Shown here piece by piece: positions 35,644 through 45,541 of a stretch of 55,447 bases of DNA; position 1 is the stretch's first letter; every line of letters starts with the position of its first letter. A model generated the notes under the pieces. That model did no database searches and was not told the origin of the DNA. It saw only the letters and a list, made by a program, of their open reading frames with translations. This DNA is from an uncultured SAR86 cluster bacterium (GTDB taxonomy: Bacteria > Pseudomonadota > Gammaproteobacteria > Magnimaribacterales > D2472). The stretch lies in contig CABXXT010000009.1 of assembly GCA_902516285.1 (NCBI GenBank), positions 1 to 55,447 of the forward strand. Reading direction: 5' to 3'. Position numbers and translations under genes: made by a program.

Positions 35644-36315
35644 TTAATTAATACTTTGGTGTATTTTATTTAACGCTTCTGAAACATCTTCAGCAGAAGT
35701 TATAGGTCTTCCAATAACTATATGATTTGAACCAAGGTCTATTGCTTGCTTGGGAGTCATTACTCTGCTCTGATCATCATTCACATCTAACAAACGTATT
35801 CCAGGAGTAACCGAAAGAAGCGACTCTCTTGCAGTCACAAGTTCAAGTTCATGAGGAGAACATACAACTCCATCAATTTTAGCTTCTTCTGCTATATCAA
35901 GCATTGCATTTACTTGATTAGTAACTGTTCTTTGATAAATTTGATTTGTATCTAAATCAGATAGGCTTGTTAAAGCAGTAACTCCGAAAACTTTTATGTT
36001 AGTTCCTTTTAATGCTTCCATTGCAGATTCCATCATAAGTTTTCCTCCTGATATATGAACGGTAAGCATATTTATTGGAAGGGTTGCTAATCCCTCTATG
36101 GATTTTTTTACAGTATTTGGGATATCATGAAGCTTTAAGTCTAAGAAAATATCAAAGCCTCTCTTTGCAGCTGAATAAATAGTATTATGGCCAAGTGAAT
36201 TAAAAGAGACGCTCCCAATTTTTACCATACAAAGGTTTGGATTCAATGCCCCAAGAATTCTATCAAATGAAGCTTTTTCGTACTCATCAATAGCTACTAT
36301 GATTGATTTAGCCAT
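35644..36315 (-). CDS. pyrF: orotidine 5'-phosphate decarboxylase
   Basis: Last step of UMP synthesis; 223 residues forming a TIM barrel. The catalytic D-K-x-x-D array is in IFLDLKLHDIPNTV (about 55-68), with substrate-binding VAIDEYEKASF at the start, VSPHELE-like VCSPHELELV, TPGIRLLD near 169-176 and the phosphate loop HIVIGRPITSA near the end. It follows ihfB by 22 nt; lapA/lapB, which separate these genes in E. coli, are absent. Confidence 0.96.
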   Translation of the reverse strand: MAKSIIVAIDEYEKASFDRILGALNPNLCMVKIGSVSFNSLGHNTIYSAAKRGFDIFLDLKLHDIPNTVKKSIEGLATLPINMLTVHISGGKLMMESAMEALKGTNIKVFGVTALTSLSDLDTNQIYQRTVTNQVNAMLDIAEEAKIDGVVCSPHELELVTARESLLSVTPGIRLLDVNDDQSRVMTPKQAIDLGSNHIVIGRPITSAEDVSEALNKIHQSIN

Positions 36316-36337
36316 GTTAATAATATTAAACCAAAAT

Positions 36338-36628
36338 TTACTTTTCTAACAATGATTTAGAAGGTTTAAAATGCATTGTTGCTGTTTCTCCTAAATAAGA
36401 TATTTCTTTAGTTTTTGGATTAATAAATTTTCTTGGCCTTATAAGTTTTTTTGAAAAAGTACCAAAACCTCTTACCTCTACCTTACCATCTAATGCAATT
36501 GTTTCCACAATACAATCTAAAATAACATTAATTGCATCTTTGATCTGAGATTTGGTTAATTCTGGAAATTCTTTACAAAGAGCAAGTACTATATCTGATC
36601 TGGTAAAAGTTTTTATATTTTTATTCAC
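36338..36628 (-). CDS. ihfB: integration host factor beta subunit
   Basis: 96 residues of the HU/IHF family: TRSDIVLALCKEFPELTKSQ (about 9-28), the KVEVRGFGTFSKKLI strand pair and the DNA-intercalating arm RKFINPKTKEISYL. Position directly after rpsA, which it overlaps by 8 nt, is the conserved location of ihfB. Pairs with the ihfA product encoded at 8 kb to bend DNA. Confidence 0.95.
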   Translation of the reverse strand: MNKNIKTFTRSDIVLALCKEFPELTKSQIKDAINVILDCIVETIALDGKVEVRGFGTFSKKLIRPRKFINPKTKEISYLGETATMHFKPSKSLLEK

Positions 36629-37928
36629 TCAGTTTTAATGAAATTCTTTCTCTTTCTGCATCAATTGCAAAAACAATACATTCAAGTTTTTGATCTTTTT
36701 TATATTGATCTAGTGATTTTTTAGGATCTTCCTCATCTGAAATGTCTGAAAGATGAATTAGGCCATCAATATCACCTTCTAAACCAACAAAAATTCCAAA
36801 GTCAGTTATCGACTTTATTACACCATTAACATTATCTCCAATACTATATTTGTTACTAAAATCTACCCATGGATTAGGTTTGGTTTGCTTCAAGCCTAGT
36901 GAAATTCTTCTTTTGTCGTGTTCTATTTCAAGAATCATTACTTTTATTTTTTGTGACATTTCAACTACTTTTGAGGGATGGATATTTTTGCTTGTCCAAT
37001 CTAACTCTGATAAATGTATTAGACCTTCAATACCCTCCTCTATCTGGGCAAAACAACCATAGTCTGTAATATTAGAAACTTCTGCCTCATATATTCCTCC
37101 AATTGAATATTTAGACTCGACATTTTCCCATGGATCATTCTGAATTTGTTTTAACCCCAAAGAGACTCTAAGTTTCTCTTTATCAAAGTTTAGGACTTTT
37201 ACATCTATTTCTTCACCAAGATTTAAATGATCTGATGGATTAGTGACTCTCGACCATGAAATATCAGTTATATGAAGTAGGCCATCTAGACCGCCTAAAT
37301 CTATAAAAGCACCATAATCTGTAATATTTTTTACAACACCTTTGACAATTTGACCTTCGTCGAGATTTTTTAATAACTCTACTTTCACCGCTGAATTATT
37401 TTTTTCTAACACCGCTTTTCTTGATAAAACAACGTTATTTCTTTTATAGTCTAATTTAATTACTTTAAAATCTTGAACAGTATTTTCAATATCTGGTGCT
37501 TCTTTTACTGGTCTCACATCTACTAATGAGCCAGGTAAAAATGCTTTAACCATGTCAACTTCGACAGCAAAACCACCTTTAACTCTATTATGAATTTTGC
37601 CAGTTACAAATTCTCCAGTCTCTAATGCTTCCTCAAGCATTTTCCAAGTTGTAATTTTTCTTGCTTTTTCCCTTGAAATTCGTGTTTCCCCATATCCGTC
37701 CTCAACTGCCTCTAGTGCAACTTCAACCTCATCACCAACATTAATTTCAACTTCGCCATCATTATTTTTAAATTCATCAAGCGAAATAATTCCTTCTGAT
37801 TTCAAACCTACATGAACAGTTACCCAATCATTATCAACATCTAAAACAACTCCTGAAACTATAGATCCAGGTTTCATATCTAATGTTCCTAAATTTTCAT
37901 CTAATAATGCTGCAAAAGATTCACTCAT
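36621..37928 (-). CDS. rpsA: 30S ribosomal protein S1 with five S1 domains
   Basis: 435 residues; E. coli S1 has 557 and six domains. Five OB-fold S1 repeats are visible: about 20-87 and 105-172 (the divergent ribosome-binding pair), 190-259 (NITDYGAFIDLGGLDGLLHI), 277-347 (NITDYGCFAQIEEGIEGLIHL) and 364-433 (SITDFGIFVGLEGDIDGLIHL). The sequence stops just after repeat five (LKLSE). It helps unfold and load mRNA on the 30S subunit. It starts 1 nt after cmk ends and overlaps ihfB. Confidence 0.96.
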   Translation of the reverse strand: MSESFAALLDENLGTLDMKPGSIVSGVVLDVDNDWVTVHVGLKSEGIISLDEFKNNDGEVEINVGDEVEVALEAVEDGYGETRISREKARKITTWKMLEEALETGEFVTGKIHNRVKGGFAVEVDMVKAFLPGSLVDVRPVKEAPDIENTVQDFKVIKLDYKRNNVVLSRKAVLEKNNSAVKVELLKNLDEGQIVKGVVKNITDYGAFIDLGGLDGLLHITDISWSRVTNPSDHLNLGEEIDVKVLNFDKEKLRVSLGLKQIQNDPWENVESKYSIGGIYEAEVSNITDYGCFAQIEEGIEGLIHLSELDWTSKNIHPSKVVEMSQKIKVMILEIEHDKRRISLGLKQTKPNPWVDFSNKYSIGDNVNGVIKSITDFGIFVGLEGDIDGLIHLSDISDEEDPKKSLDQYKKDQKLECIVFAIDAERERISLKLSE

Positions 37929-38588
37929 TTAATAATATTCCTTTTCAATCAACTTTTTAACGTGCAAAAACACCTCTTCTGCAGACATATTTGATGAGTC
38001 GACTACGTGAGCATCATCTGCGGGAAAGAGAGGTGATAAGTGTCTTGAACTATCATTAAAATCTCTCTTTTCAATATCTGCTATCAGATCGGGCATATTA
38101 ACTTCTTGACCACGATTCTGCAACTCTAAATATCTTCTTTTTGCTCTTACTTTTGTTGAGGCGGTTAAAAAAATTTTCAATCTTGCATCCTTGAATACTA
38201 CTGTCCCCATATCCCTGCCATCAGCAACCAAACCTTTGGAAGAATAAAAATTCCTCTGAGTACTGAATAAAGTTTGTCTTACTTCTTCTTTTGAACTCAG
38301 TTTAGAGGCAAGCTTTGCAATATCTTCAGTTCTAATATCATTAGAAATATTTTTTGATTTATATATGATCTCAATATTCATATTTTTAAGTTCAAACTTT
38401 ATTTCCTCACTTATCTTCTGCTTTATTTCATCATTATCAAGTTTTAAGTCTGTAAAATATGCATACAATCTATAAAGTGCTCCACTATCAAGAATATCTA
38501 GATCAAATTGACTAGAAATTTTTTTTGCTAAAGATCCTTTGCCTGATGCAGATGGACCATCGATAGTAATTACATCAATCTTTTTCAT
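37929..38588 (-). CDS. cmk: cytidylate kinase
   Basis: Phosphorylates CMP and dCMP. The ATG at 38588 is preferred (MKKIDVITIDGPSASGKGS), because the family begins just before the P-loop GPSASGKGSLA; an upstream in-frame ATG at 38603 adds only MVCAL and lies deeper in aroA. Other blocks: LDSGALYRLYAY, the VADGRDMGTVVF nucleotide-binding loop and KRDFNDSSRHLSPL. About 219 residues. Overlaps the end of aroA by 14 nt and is followed by rpsA, the classic cmk-rpsA pair. Confidence 0.95.
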   Translation of the reverse strand: MKKIDVITIDGPSASGKGSLAKKISSQFDLDILDSGALYRLYAYFTDLKLDNDEIKQKISEEIKFELKNMNIEIIYKSKNISNDIRTEDIAKLASKLSSKEEVRQTLFSTQRNFYSSKGLVADGRDMGTVVFKDARLKIFLTASTKVRAKRRYLELQNRGQEVNMPDLIADIEKRDFNDSSRHLSPLFPADDAHVVDSSNMSAEEVFLHVKKLIEKEYY

Positions 38589-39888
38589 TAATGCACATAC
38601 CAAGGTTATTCATTAACATAGTAAAATTTGGAAATGAAGTTTCTATATTTTTACAGTCTCTCACAATTATGCCATTCTTTGATCTTGCTCCAGCTATCAG
38701 AAAACTCATTGCGATCCTATGATCATCAAAGGAATTAATGGTTTCAGATGTATCTATTTCGCCACCACATCCCTCTATAGATAAACCATCATCAAATAAT
38801 TGATGGCTTATTTTTAATTTTGATAGTCCGTCAGTAATAGCATTTAATCTATCAGACTCTTTTACCTTTAGCTCTGATGCATTCTTTATTGTTGTAGTAC
38901 CCTCAGCAAATATTGCAGCAACGCTCAAAATAGGTATTTCATCAATAATATTTGGAATAATTGTTTCTGGAACATTTACACCTTTTAATTCAGATGATGA
39001 AACATGTATATCACCAACTTCTTCATTACATTGAATTTTTTTATTAGATATTTTAATAGCTGCTCCCATTGATAAAAGAATCTCAATTAGTCCACTTCTA
39101 GTTTTGTTTAGACCAACATTCTTAATAGTCACATTTGAGTTTGTAGCTATTAGTGTTGCAACAATAATAAAAGAAGCTGATGAGAAGTCTCCAACTACAG
39201 AATAAGTATTTCTAGACTCGAGGTTAGTTTTCTTCAATATTATTGCTCCTGGATTTTTTGAGTCGCCATATTTAATGTCTCCACCAAAATATTCAATCAT
39301 TCTTTCAGTATGATCCCTAGTTATTTTTGGTTCAAAAATCTTTATCTCTCTATTTGATGAAGCTGCAGCTAGTATTAGACAGGATTTAACCTGTGCGCTT
39401 GCAATTGGCATTCTATATTCAAAACAGTTAATTATTTTTCCACCTAAAGTTTTTATAGGCAATTTTCCATCATTAGTTTCAATGCTAACTCCCATTTCTT
39501 TTAGAGGATCTACAACTCTTAACATTGGCCTATCTGATAATGATGAATCGCCAACCAATTTTGCATTCAAGCCTAGACCAGATAACAAGCCAAGCATAAG
39601 TCTTGCCCCAGTTCCTGAATTACCTAAATCTAATTCTTCGATAGGATTTGTGAAAGGATCTTTTCTTTTACTGAGAATAATTTTTTTATCCTTTTTTAAA
39701 ATCGAAGCACCAATTTTATTTAAAGCATTGAGTGTAGAGTTTGGATCATAAGCATCTAGAAAACCATCTACTATCAAATCACAATTCAATAACGATCCAA
39801 GTATTAAAATTCTTTGAGAGATTGATTTATCTCCTGGACATATAATTTCGCCCTTTAAACAATTAGTTTGATTAGATATAAGATTCAA
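38575..39888 (-). CDS. aroA: 3-phosphoshikimate 1-carboxyvinyltransferase (EPSP synthase), class II-like
   Basis: Sixth step of the shikimate pathway; 437 residues. Blocks seen: CPGDKSISQRILILGSL near the start, LDLGNSGTGARLMLGLLSG (about 85-103), LSDRPMLRVVDPLKEMGV, MPIASAQVKSCLILAA, RDHTERMIEYFGG and, near the end, ESDRLNAITDGL and DDHRIAMSFLIAG. The NSGTGARL loop and the SAQVKS/RDHTE blocks resemble class II enzymes (for example that of Agrobacterium CP4) more than E. coli AroA. Class II enzymes often tolerate glyphosate; tolerance here is inference only. Overlaps tyrA by 4 nt. In pseudomonads the two are fused; here they are separate. Confidence 0.95.
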   Translation of the reverse strand: MNLISNQTNCLKGEIICPGDKSISQRILILGSLLNCDLIVDGFLDAYDPNSTLNALNKIGASILKKDKKIILSKRKDPFTNPIEELDLGNSGTGARLMLGLLSGLGLNAKLVGDSSLSDRPMLRVVDPLKEMGVSIETNDGKLPIKTLGGKIINCFEYRMPIASAQVKSCLILAAASSNREIKIFEPKITRDHTERMIEYFGGDIKYGDSKNPGAIILKKTNLESRNTYSVVGDFSSASFIIVATLIATNSNVTIKNVGLNKTRSGLIEILLSMGAAIKISNKKIQCNEEVGDIHVSSSELKGVNVPETIIPNIIDEIPILSVAAIFAEGTTTIKNASELKVKESDRLNAITDGLSKLKISHQLFDDGLSIEGCGGEIDTSETINSFDDHRIAMSFLIAGARSKNGIIVRDCKNIETSFPNFTMLMNNLGMCINEKD

Positions 39889-40757
39889 AATTTATCTTCT
39901 TTAAAGGTCTTTATCTCTTCCAGTTCGTCTTTTAACATATCTTGGTGTGAGAGCATCTCAGGAATTTCTTTTGTTTCAGTAATTAGCTCTAAAAGGTTAT
40001 TTATTGAAACCTGCATACCCGCGAGGGCTTTTATAATATCAACTCTGTTAATAGTAAAAATATCTCTCCACATTTCAGGATTAGACCCACTTAATCTTAT
40101 AAATTCTTTCAATCCTCCACCAGCATTATCGCCAACTTTTGTGTTAGCTAACCTTATTGAATCTATTAACGCAAACGCAATTAAATGAGGAAGATGGCTT
40201 GTCATTGCAAAGATTAAATCATGCTCACTAACACTCATTAATTCAGTTCTCATTTGAAGTGCATCTTTCCAAAAATTTTCAACTTTCTCAACATGATTTT
40301 TTTCAGCTTTAAATGGATTACATATTATATTTTTTTTGTTAAAGAATAAGTTGGCATCTGCTGCACTTGGGCCTGACTTATCAGATCCCGCTATCGGATG
40401 TGAAAGAATAATATTTGATACATTATCCAATTGAATATGGTTCTTTACGCTGCAAGTTTCCGTGATTGTTATTTCTGTATTCCAGATATCATATAGATTA
40501 TTTAAAACATCTAAAGTCTGTTTTGGTGGAACTGATATGATAATTAAATCTATGTCGTTTGAGATTGGTTCTTGACTTATTTGATCTAATGACTCCAACC
40601 CTTCATGAATTATTTTTTCATTCAGCGCCACTTTGATGTTAGATTCACATAGGTCATATCCATAAACTTTTAAACCTTTTTGCTTAGCAGCTAAGCCAAT
40701 CGAAGCACCTATCATTCCTATTCCAATAATAAGAATGGTTTCAACATGATTACTCAT
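39885..40757 (-). CDS. tyrA: prephenate dehydrogenase
   Basis: Tyrosine branch: prephenate to 4-hydroxyphenylpyruvate with NAD. It has 290 residues. The dinucleotide fold is IIGIGMIGASIGLAAK (10-25), then IIISVPPKQTLDVL, and the active-site block SHPIAGSDKSGPSAADANLF, with HxIAG(S/D) His and Ser typical of the family. The helical dimer domain follows (MTSHLPHLIAFALIDSI). No chorismate mutase or ACT domain is attached. Overlaps pheA and aroA by 4 nt each. hisC, often between pheA and tyrA, is missing. Confidence 0.94.
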   Translation of the reverse strand: MSNHVETILIIGIGMIGASIGLAAKQKGLKVYGYDLCESNIKVALNEKIIHEGLESLDQISQEPISNDIDLIIISVPPKQTLDVLNNLYDIWNTEITITETCSVKNHIQLDNVSNIILSHPIAGSDKSGPSAADANLFFNKKNIICNPFKAEKNHVEKVENFWKDALQMRTELMSVSEHDLIFAMTSHLPHLIAFALIDSIRLANTKVGDNAGGGLKEFIRLSGSNPEMWRDIFTINRVDIIKALAGMQVSINNLLELITETKEIPEMLSHQDMLKDELEEIKTFKEDKF

Positions 40758-41842
40758 ATGTATTCTGGGTATGAACCAAAGTTTCTTATTATTGCACCAG
40801 TTTCATTTACTTCTTTAATGACAAGACTTAATTTTCTGTCTTTAATGTGGCCCTCGCAGTCAATAAAAAAATCATGAGAATTGGTATTTCCTCGAGATGG
40901 ACGAGTCTCAATCTTACTTAAATTAATCTTTCTTTTATCAAAAGGCTTCAAAACAGACATTAAAGATCCTGGTTTATTAGGTGTCTGGATTAAAAAAGAA
41001 GTTTTGTCTCTGCCTGTTTTTTCAACATCTATTTTTCCTATTACAAGAAATCTTGTTTTATTTTCAGAATAATCTTGAATATTTTCTTTAATCAGCTTCA
41101 ATTTATAATTTTTAACTGCCATAGCATTTACTATGCACAAGATATTCTTATTCTCCTTGGCATACTGAGCAGCAACTGCAGAGCTTGGCATTTCAAGTCT
41201 TTTTATATTACCAATGTTTCTTTCAATCCATTTTGAACATTGACCCAATGCTTGAGGATGTGAGGCAATAGCAAAAGCATCTTTAATATTTAATTTATTT
41301 CCTGCTGCAAGCTGATGTTCAATATCCAAATAAATCTCGCCAATAATTTTTATATCTTCATTATCAGCAAGGCAATTTAATGTTGTATTAATTACGCCCT
41401 CAGATGAATTCTCAACAGGTACAACTCCTATATTTACTTCATCATTTAGAGTCTGAAAAAACACATCTTCAATTGTGCTTGTTGGTATTCTCATTACTTG
41501 CGATCCAAATTGATTATGAACAGCAGACTCTGAGTGTGTGCCCTCAGGTCCCAAAAAAGCTACTTTCAAAACTTCTTCAAGGGAAAGACAGCCTGAGATA
41601 AGTTCCTTAAAAATAATTCGAATTTTTGAATCAGGTAACAAGCCTTTTTCATTAGCTTTTAAAATATTTCTTAAGATCTTCGACTCTCTATCTGGTTTGT
41701 AGTAAGAATCTTTTGGACTTAATTTTGATTTTAATTTCCCTATGTCTACTGCGTATGATGCTCTTTTTTGAATAAGTGCATAGAGATCCTGATCAATTGC
41801 ATCAATACTATTTCTCAAATTTTTAAGTTTTTTAATAGTCAT
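40754..41842 (-). CDS. pheA: bifunctional chorismate mutase/prephenate dehydratase
   Basis: Phenylalanine branch enzyme, 362 residues in three parts. Residues 1-90: AroQ chorismate mutase (LRNSIDAIDQDLYALIQKRASYA, FKELISGCLSLE). About 93-270: prephenate dehydratase (VAFLGPEGTHSESAV, NIGVVPVENSSEGVINTTL, IASHPQALGQCSKWI and NKTRFLVIG). About 280-362: ACT regulatory domain (KTSFLIQTPNKPGSL, SKIETRPSRGNTNSHDFFIDCEG), which carries the phenylalanine-binding ESRP-like ETRPS motif, so feedback inhibition is expected. Overlaps tyrA by 4 nt. Confidence 0.96.
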   Translation of the reverse strand: MTIKKLKNLRNSIDAIDQDLYALIQKRASYAVDIGKLKSKLSPKDSYYKPDRESKILRNILKANEKGLLPDSKIRIIFKELISGCLSLEEVLKVAFLGPEGTHSESAVHNQFGSQVMRIPTSTIEDVFFQTLNDEVNIGVVPVENSSEGVINTTLNCLADNEDIKIIGEIYLDIEHQLAAGNKLNIKDAFAIASHPQALGQCSKWIERNIGNIKRLEMPSSAVAAQYAKENKNILCIVNAMAVKNYKLKLIKENIQDYSENKTRFLVIGKIDVEKTGRDKTSFLIQTPNKPGSLMSVLKPFDKRKINLSKIETRPSRGNTNSHDFFIDCEGHIKDRKLSLVIKEVNETGAIIRNFGSYPEYI

Positions 41843-41847
41843 TAAAA

Positions 41848-42924
41848 TTATCCATACTTTGATTCAAAATACTTCATAAACTCTATCAATTCCTCTACTC
41901 CCTTTAAAGGCATTGCATTATATATGCTAGCTCGCATTCCTCCAATAGATCGATGCCCTTTTAGGCTAAGCAAGCCATTTGTATTTGATTCTTCTAAAAA
42001 TAAAGAATCTAAACCACTTTCTGCTAATACAAATGTTACATTCATTATTGATCTATTATTTATATCTACAGGATTACTGTAAAATGATGAACCATCTATA
42101 TATCCATATAATTTTGACGCCTTTTTGTGATTAAGTTCCTTAAAGTAATCTAATCCACCAGAATTTTTAATCCATTTGAAGACTTTTCCCGCCATGTACC
42201 AAGCAAAAGTTGGTGGTGTGTTTAACATTGAATTAGACTTTGAATGCTGTGAATATCTTAAAAGATTTGGAAGACTATTATCGTCCATACTCATAAATTC
42301 TTTATCAATAATTACTATGGTTAGGCCTGCTGGCCCAATATTTTTTTGTGCTCCTGCGTATATTAATGAGAATTTACTTATATCAATCGGCTCACTCAAA
42401 ATCACAGAAGACATATCAGCAATTAAAGGTTTATTTATATTTGGTACATCGTGAATAGCATTACCTTGGATTGTTTCATTAGGGCAATAATGAACATATG
42501 ATGCATTTTCTGAAATTTCTAATTTTTCTATATCTGGCGCACATGTAAAATTAGAATCTTCTGATGAATATATTTCATTAATATCAATAATTTTTGATCC
42601 CTCAGCGTGAGCCTTTTTAGTCCAAGTCCCAGTTGTAACATAATCAGCTGTTCCTGTGAGATGTTTAAAATTCATTGGTATCATTGAGAATTGATAAGTT
42701 GCACCCCCTTGAAGGAACAGAACTTCATAATTATTTGGAATATTTAAAATTTCAATCAGATCGCTTTTCGCCTCATGAGCTATCTTTGTGTATATTTCTG
42801 AGCGATGGCTCATTTCCATCACTGAAGTACCAGAATTCTTGTATTCTAATAGCTCTGATTTAAGATCTTGAAGAACTTCTTCAGAGATTGCTGCAGGGCC
42901 TGCACAAAAATTCCACTGCCTCAT
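41848..42924 (-). CDS. serC: phosphoserine aminotransferase
   Basis: PLP enzyme of serine (and pyridoxal phosphate) synthesis; 358 residues. Start WNFCAGPAAISEEVL, VMEMSHRSEIYTKI, LFLQGGATYQFSMIPMN, the PLP-lysine block LIYAGAQKNIGPAGLTIVII (Lys in GAQKN, about 195) and the C-terminal SIGGMRASIYNAMPLKGVEEL are all family-typical. It sits 4 nt after gyrA and 5 nt before pheA in the conserved order. Confidence 0.97.
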   Translation of the reverse strand: MRQWNFCAGPAAISEEVLQDLKSELLEYKNSGTSVMEMSHRSEIYTKIAHEAKSDLIEILNIPNNYEVLFLQGGATYQFSMIPMNFKHLTGTADYVTTGTWTKKAHAEGSKIIDINEIYSSEDSNFTCAPDIEKLEISENASYVHYCPNETIQGNAIHDVPNINKPLIADMSSVILSEPIDISKFSLIYAGAQKNIGPAGLTIVIIDKEFMSMDDNSLPNLLRYSQHSKSNSMLNTPPTFAWYMAGKVFKWIKNSGGLDYFKELNHKKASKLYGYIDGSSFYSNPVDINNRSIMNVTFVLAESGLDSLFLEESNTNGLLSLKGHRSIGGMRASIYNAMPLKGVEELIEFMKYFESKYG

Positions 42925-42928
42925 GATA

Positions 42929-45460
42929 TTAATCTTCTTCTTTGGGGATGGTTACACACTCCATAAGTTTTTCACCTTCTTTAGGAGTAATTATTTTTAC
43001 CCCTTGAGTATTTCTGCTCAATGTCGGGACTTGAGAAACATTAGTACGTATCAACGTACCTTTATCACTTATCAACATAATCCCATCTTCTTCTTCTACA
43101 AGAGTTGCTGTAACCATTAAACCATTTCTTTCACTAGTCTTGATAGATATTACTCCTTGGCCACCTCTGTTATGTGTAGGAAAGTCATCTAATTGAGTTT
43201 TCTTTCCATATCCATTTTCTGAAACACATAGAACCGTTTTTGACGAATCAGCAACGTTAAGTGATATTAATACCTGATCTTTTTTTAGCTTGATACCCTT
43301 AACGCCTCTGGCAGTCCTTCCCATTGGTCTTACTTTTGATTCTTTAAATCTTATAAGCTTACCTGCAGACGATGCTAAAAGAATTTCCTGATTACCATCT
43401 GTAATTGCAGTACCTATTAATTTATCATCTTCATCAAGATTAATTGCTTTTATTCCTGATTTCCATTTTCTTGCGAAAAGGCTCAAATTTGTTTTTTTTG
43501 TAATCCCCTTTCTTGTAGCCATAAAGATATAATGTTTGTCTGAGAATTCTTTCACTGGAAGTATTTCGCTTACCCTTTCATCATCATCCAAATTTAACAT
43601 GTTAACTAATGGCCTACCTTTAGAGGTTCTAGATGCGACTGGGATTTCATAAACTTTTAACCAGAAAACTTTTCCCTTCGAAGTAAAACAAAGTATTTGA
43701 ACATGGCTACTTAGAACATATAAATTTTGAATTAAATCCTCTTCTTTTACAGAAGCTGCTGCTTTTCCTTGGCCACCTCTTCTTTGTTCTCGATATTCAT
43801 CAAGAGGTTGAGTTTTTGCATAACCACTTCGTGAGACAGTTAATACTCTAATTTCCTCAGGTATTAAATCTTCATTTGTTATCCCTCTTCTAGTGTCATT
43901 AATTAATGTTTTTCTTTCATCACCAAAGTTACTTTTTATTTCTTCAAGCTCTTTCACCATGAGCTTGATTAGTGTTTCCTTATCATCAAGAATCTTTTGT
44001 AACCCAATTATTTTCTCAACAATTTCAGAAAATTCTTTACTCAAGTTTTCTTGTTCTAATCCTGTAAGCCTACCAAGCCTTAATTCAAGTATTGCCTTTG
44101 CTTGATCTTGTGATAATTTATATTTTTTTCCTTTTAATCCAAGATCTTTACTCAAACCTTTTGGTTTGCACGCATCACTACCAACTTTTTTAAGCAGAGC
44201 CTCAACAGGTCCTGATTTCCATATTTTTTTAGTAAGTGCTACAGCTGCAATTTTTGGATCTTTTGATTTTTTAATGATGGCAATAATTTCATCGATGTTA
44301 GCGATAGCTACCATTAAGCCCTCTACAACATGGCCTCTATCTTTTGCCCTTTTTAAATCATACTTAGTCCTTTTGGTTATAATGTCCTTACGATGTTTCA
44401 CAAATGCTTGAAGCATCTCTTTGAGATTTACTTCTTTGGGTTGTCCCTCTGATAAAACTGTAAAATTAATTCCAAAAGATTGCTCTAGTTGTGTCTGAGC
44501 AAATAGATTGTTTTCAAGAACATCAGCAGAATCTCCTTTTCTGATTTCAATTACAACTCTAAGGCCATCTTTATCAGATTCGTCTCTAATTTCTGTTATT
44601 CCTTCAATTTTTTTCTCTTTGACCAGTTCAGCAATTTTTTCAAGCATTTTTGCTTTATTTACCATATAAGGTATTTCATTGATAATTAACGACTGCTTGC
44701 CAGATTTGTCCTCTTCAATAGAAGTATTTGACCTAATATGAATTATTCCTCTTCCTGTCTTATATGCCTCATATATGCCAGCTTTTCCATCAATTGTTCC
44801 ACCAGTAGGAAAATCAGGACCAGATATGTGCTTGATAAGTTCATCAATAGATATTTTAGGATTATTAATTAAATTAACGCAGCCATTAATAACCTCTGTT
44901 AAATTGTGTGGTGGGATATTTGTAGCCATTCCAACCGCAATTCCAGAAGAACCATTAACAAGTAGATTTGGTATTTTTGTTGGTAAAACATCTGGAATAT
45001 GTTCACTACCGTCGTAATTTGGTGAAAAAGATACTGTTTCTTTTTCAATGTCACCAAGCATTTCATCAGAAATTTTTGCCATTCTAACTTCTGTATATCT
45101 CATGGCCGCTGGAGGATCTCCATCGATTGAACCAAAGTTACCCTGTCCTTCTACTAGTGGGTATCTCATTGAAAAATCTTGTGCCATTCTGACCATTGCA
45201 TCATATACAGCTGAATCACCATGAGGATGATATTTTCCAATTACATCGCCAACAACTCTCGCAGATTTTTTGTAAGGTTTATTATAAAAATTTCTTAAGT
45301 CATACATAGCAAATAAAATTCTTCTATGGACAGGTTTTAGTCCATCTCTTATGTCAGGTAATGCTCTGCCATGAATAACACTTAAAGCATAGCTTAAATA
45401 AGATTGCTTAAGCTCATCTTCAATGTTTACAGATAGTATTTCTTTCGCAAAATCACTCAT
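42929..45460 (-). CDS. gyrA: DNA gyrase subunit A
   Basis: 843 residues. Breakage-reunion domain: [33 protein letters not shown], the quinolone-resistance region [15 protein letters not shown] (Ser and Asp at the positions of E. coli Ser83 and Asp87, i.e. the sensitive-type residues) and the catalytic Tyr in [10 protein letters not shown]. The C-terminal beta-pinwheel carries the GyrA box, QRRGGQGKA, that allows DNA wrapping and separates it from ParC. It heads the run gyrA-serC-pheA-tyrA-aroA-cmk-rpsA-ihfB-pyrF-pgi. Confidence 0.98.
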   Translation of the reverse strand: MSDFAKEILSVNIEDELKQSYLSYALSVIHGRALPDIRDGLKPVHRRILFAMYDLRNFYNKPYKKSARVVGDVIGKYHPHGDSAVYDAMVRMAQDFSMRYPLVEGQGNFGSIDGDPPAAMRYTEVRMAKISDEMLGDIEKETVSFSPNYDGSEHIPDVLPTKIPNLLVNGSSGIAVGMATNIPPHNLTEVINGCVNLINNPKISIDELIKHISGPDFPTGGTIDGKAGIYEAYKTGRGIIHIRSNTSIEEDKSGKQSLIINEIPYMVNKAKMLEKIAELVKEKKIEGITEIRDESDKDGLRVVIEIRKGDSADVLENNLFAQTQLEQSFGINFTVLSEGQPKEVNLKEMLQAFVKHRKDIITKRTKYDLKRAKDRGHVVEGLMVAIANIDEIIAIIKKSKDPKIAAVALTKKIWKSGPVEALLKKVGSDACKPKGLSKDLGLKGKKYKLSQDQAKAILELRLGRLTGLEQENLSKEFSEIVEKIIGLQKILDDKETLIKLMVKELEEIKSNFGDERKTLINDTRRGITNEDLIPEEIRVLTVSRSGYAKTQPLDEYREQRRGGQGKAAASVKEEDLIQNLYVLSSHVQILCFTSKGKVFWLKVYEIPVASRTSKGRPLVNMLNLDDDERVSEILPVKEFSDKHYIFMATRKGITKKTNLSLFARKWKSGIKAINLDEDDKLIGTAITDGNQEILLASSAGKLIRFKESKVRPMGRTARGVKGIKLKKDQVLISLNVADSSKTVLCVSENGYGKKTQLDDFPTHNRGGQGVISIKTSERNGLMVTATLVEEEDGIMLISDKGTLIRTNVSQVPTLSRNTQGVKIITPKEGEKLMECVTIPKEED

Positions 45461-45501
45461 TTTTTGCTCGAGTAGTCCTTAAAATTTTGACGGATTTATC
45501 C

Positions 45502-45535
45502 CCTCAATTATGTAAATATTTTAACATAATTAGGG
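45502..45535. promoter_or_regulatory. imperfect palindrome upstream of gyrA
   Basis: AATTATGT (45506-45513) and ACATAATT (45524-45531) form a perfect 8-bp inverted repeat. It can be extended by CCCT/AGGG on the outside with one bulged C, giving about 12 bp. It lies between the pntB stop and the gyrA start. There is no T run, so it is a poor terminator; an operator or the gyrA promoter region is possible. Confidence 0.4.
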
Positions 45536-45541
45536 TCTGAT

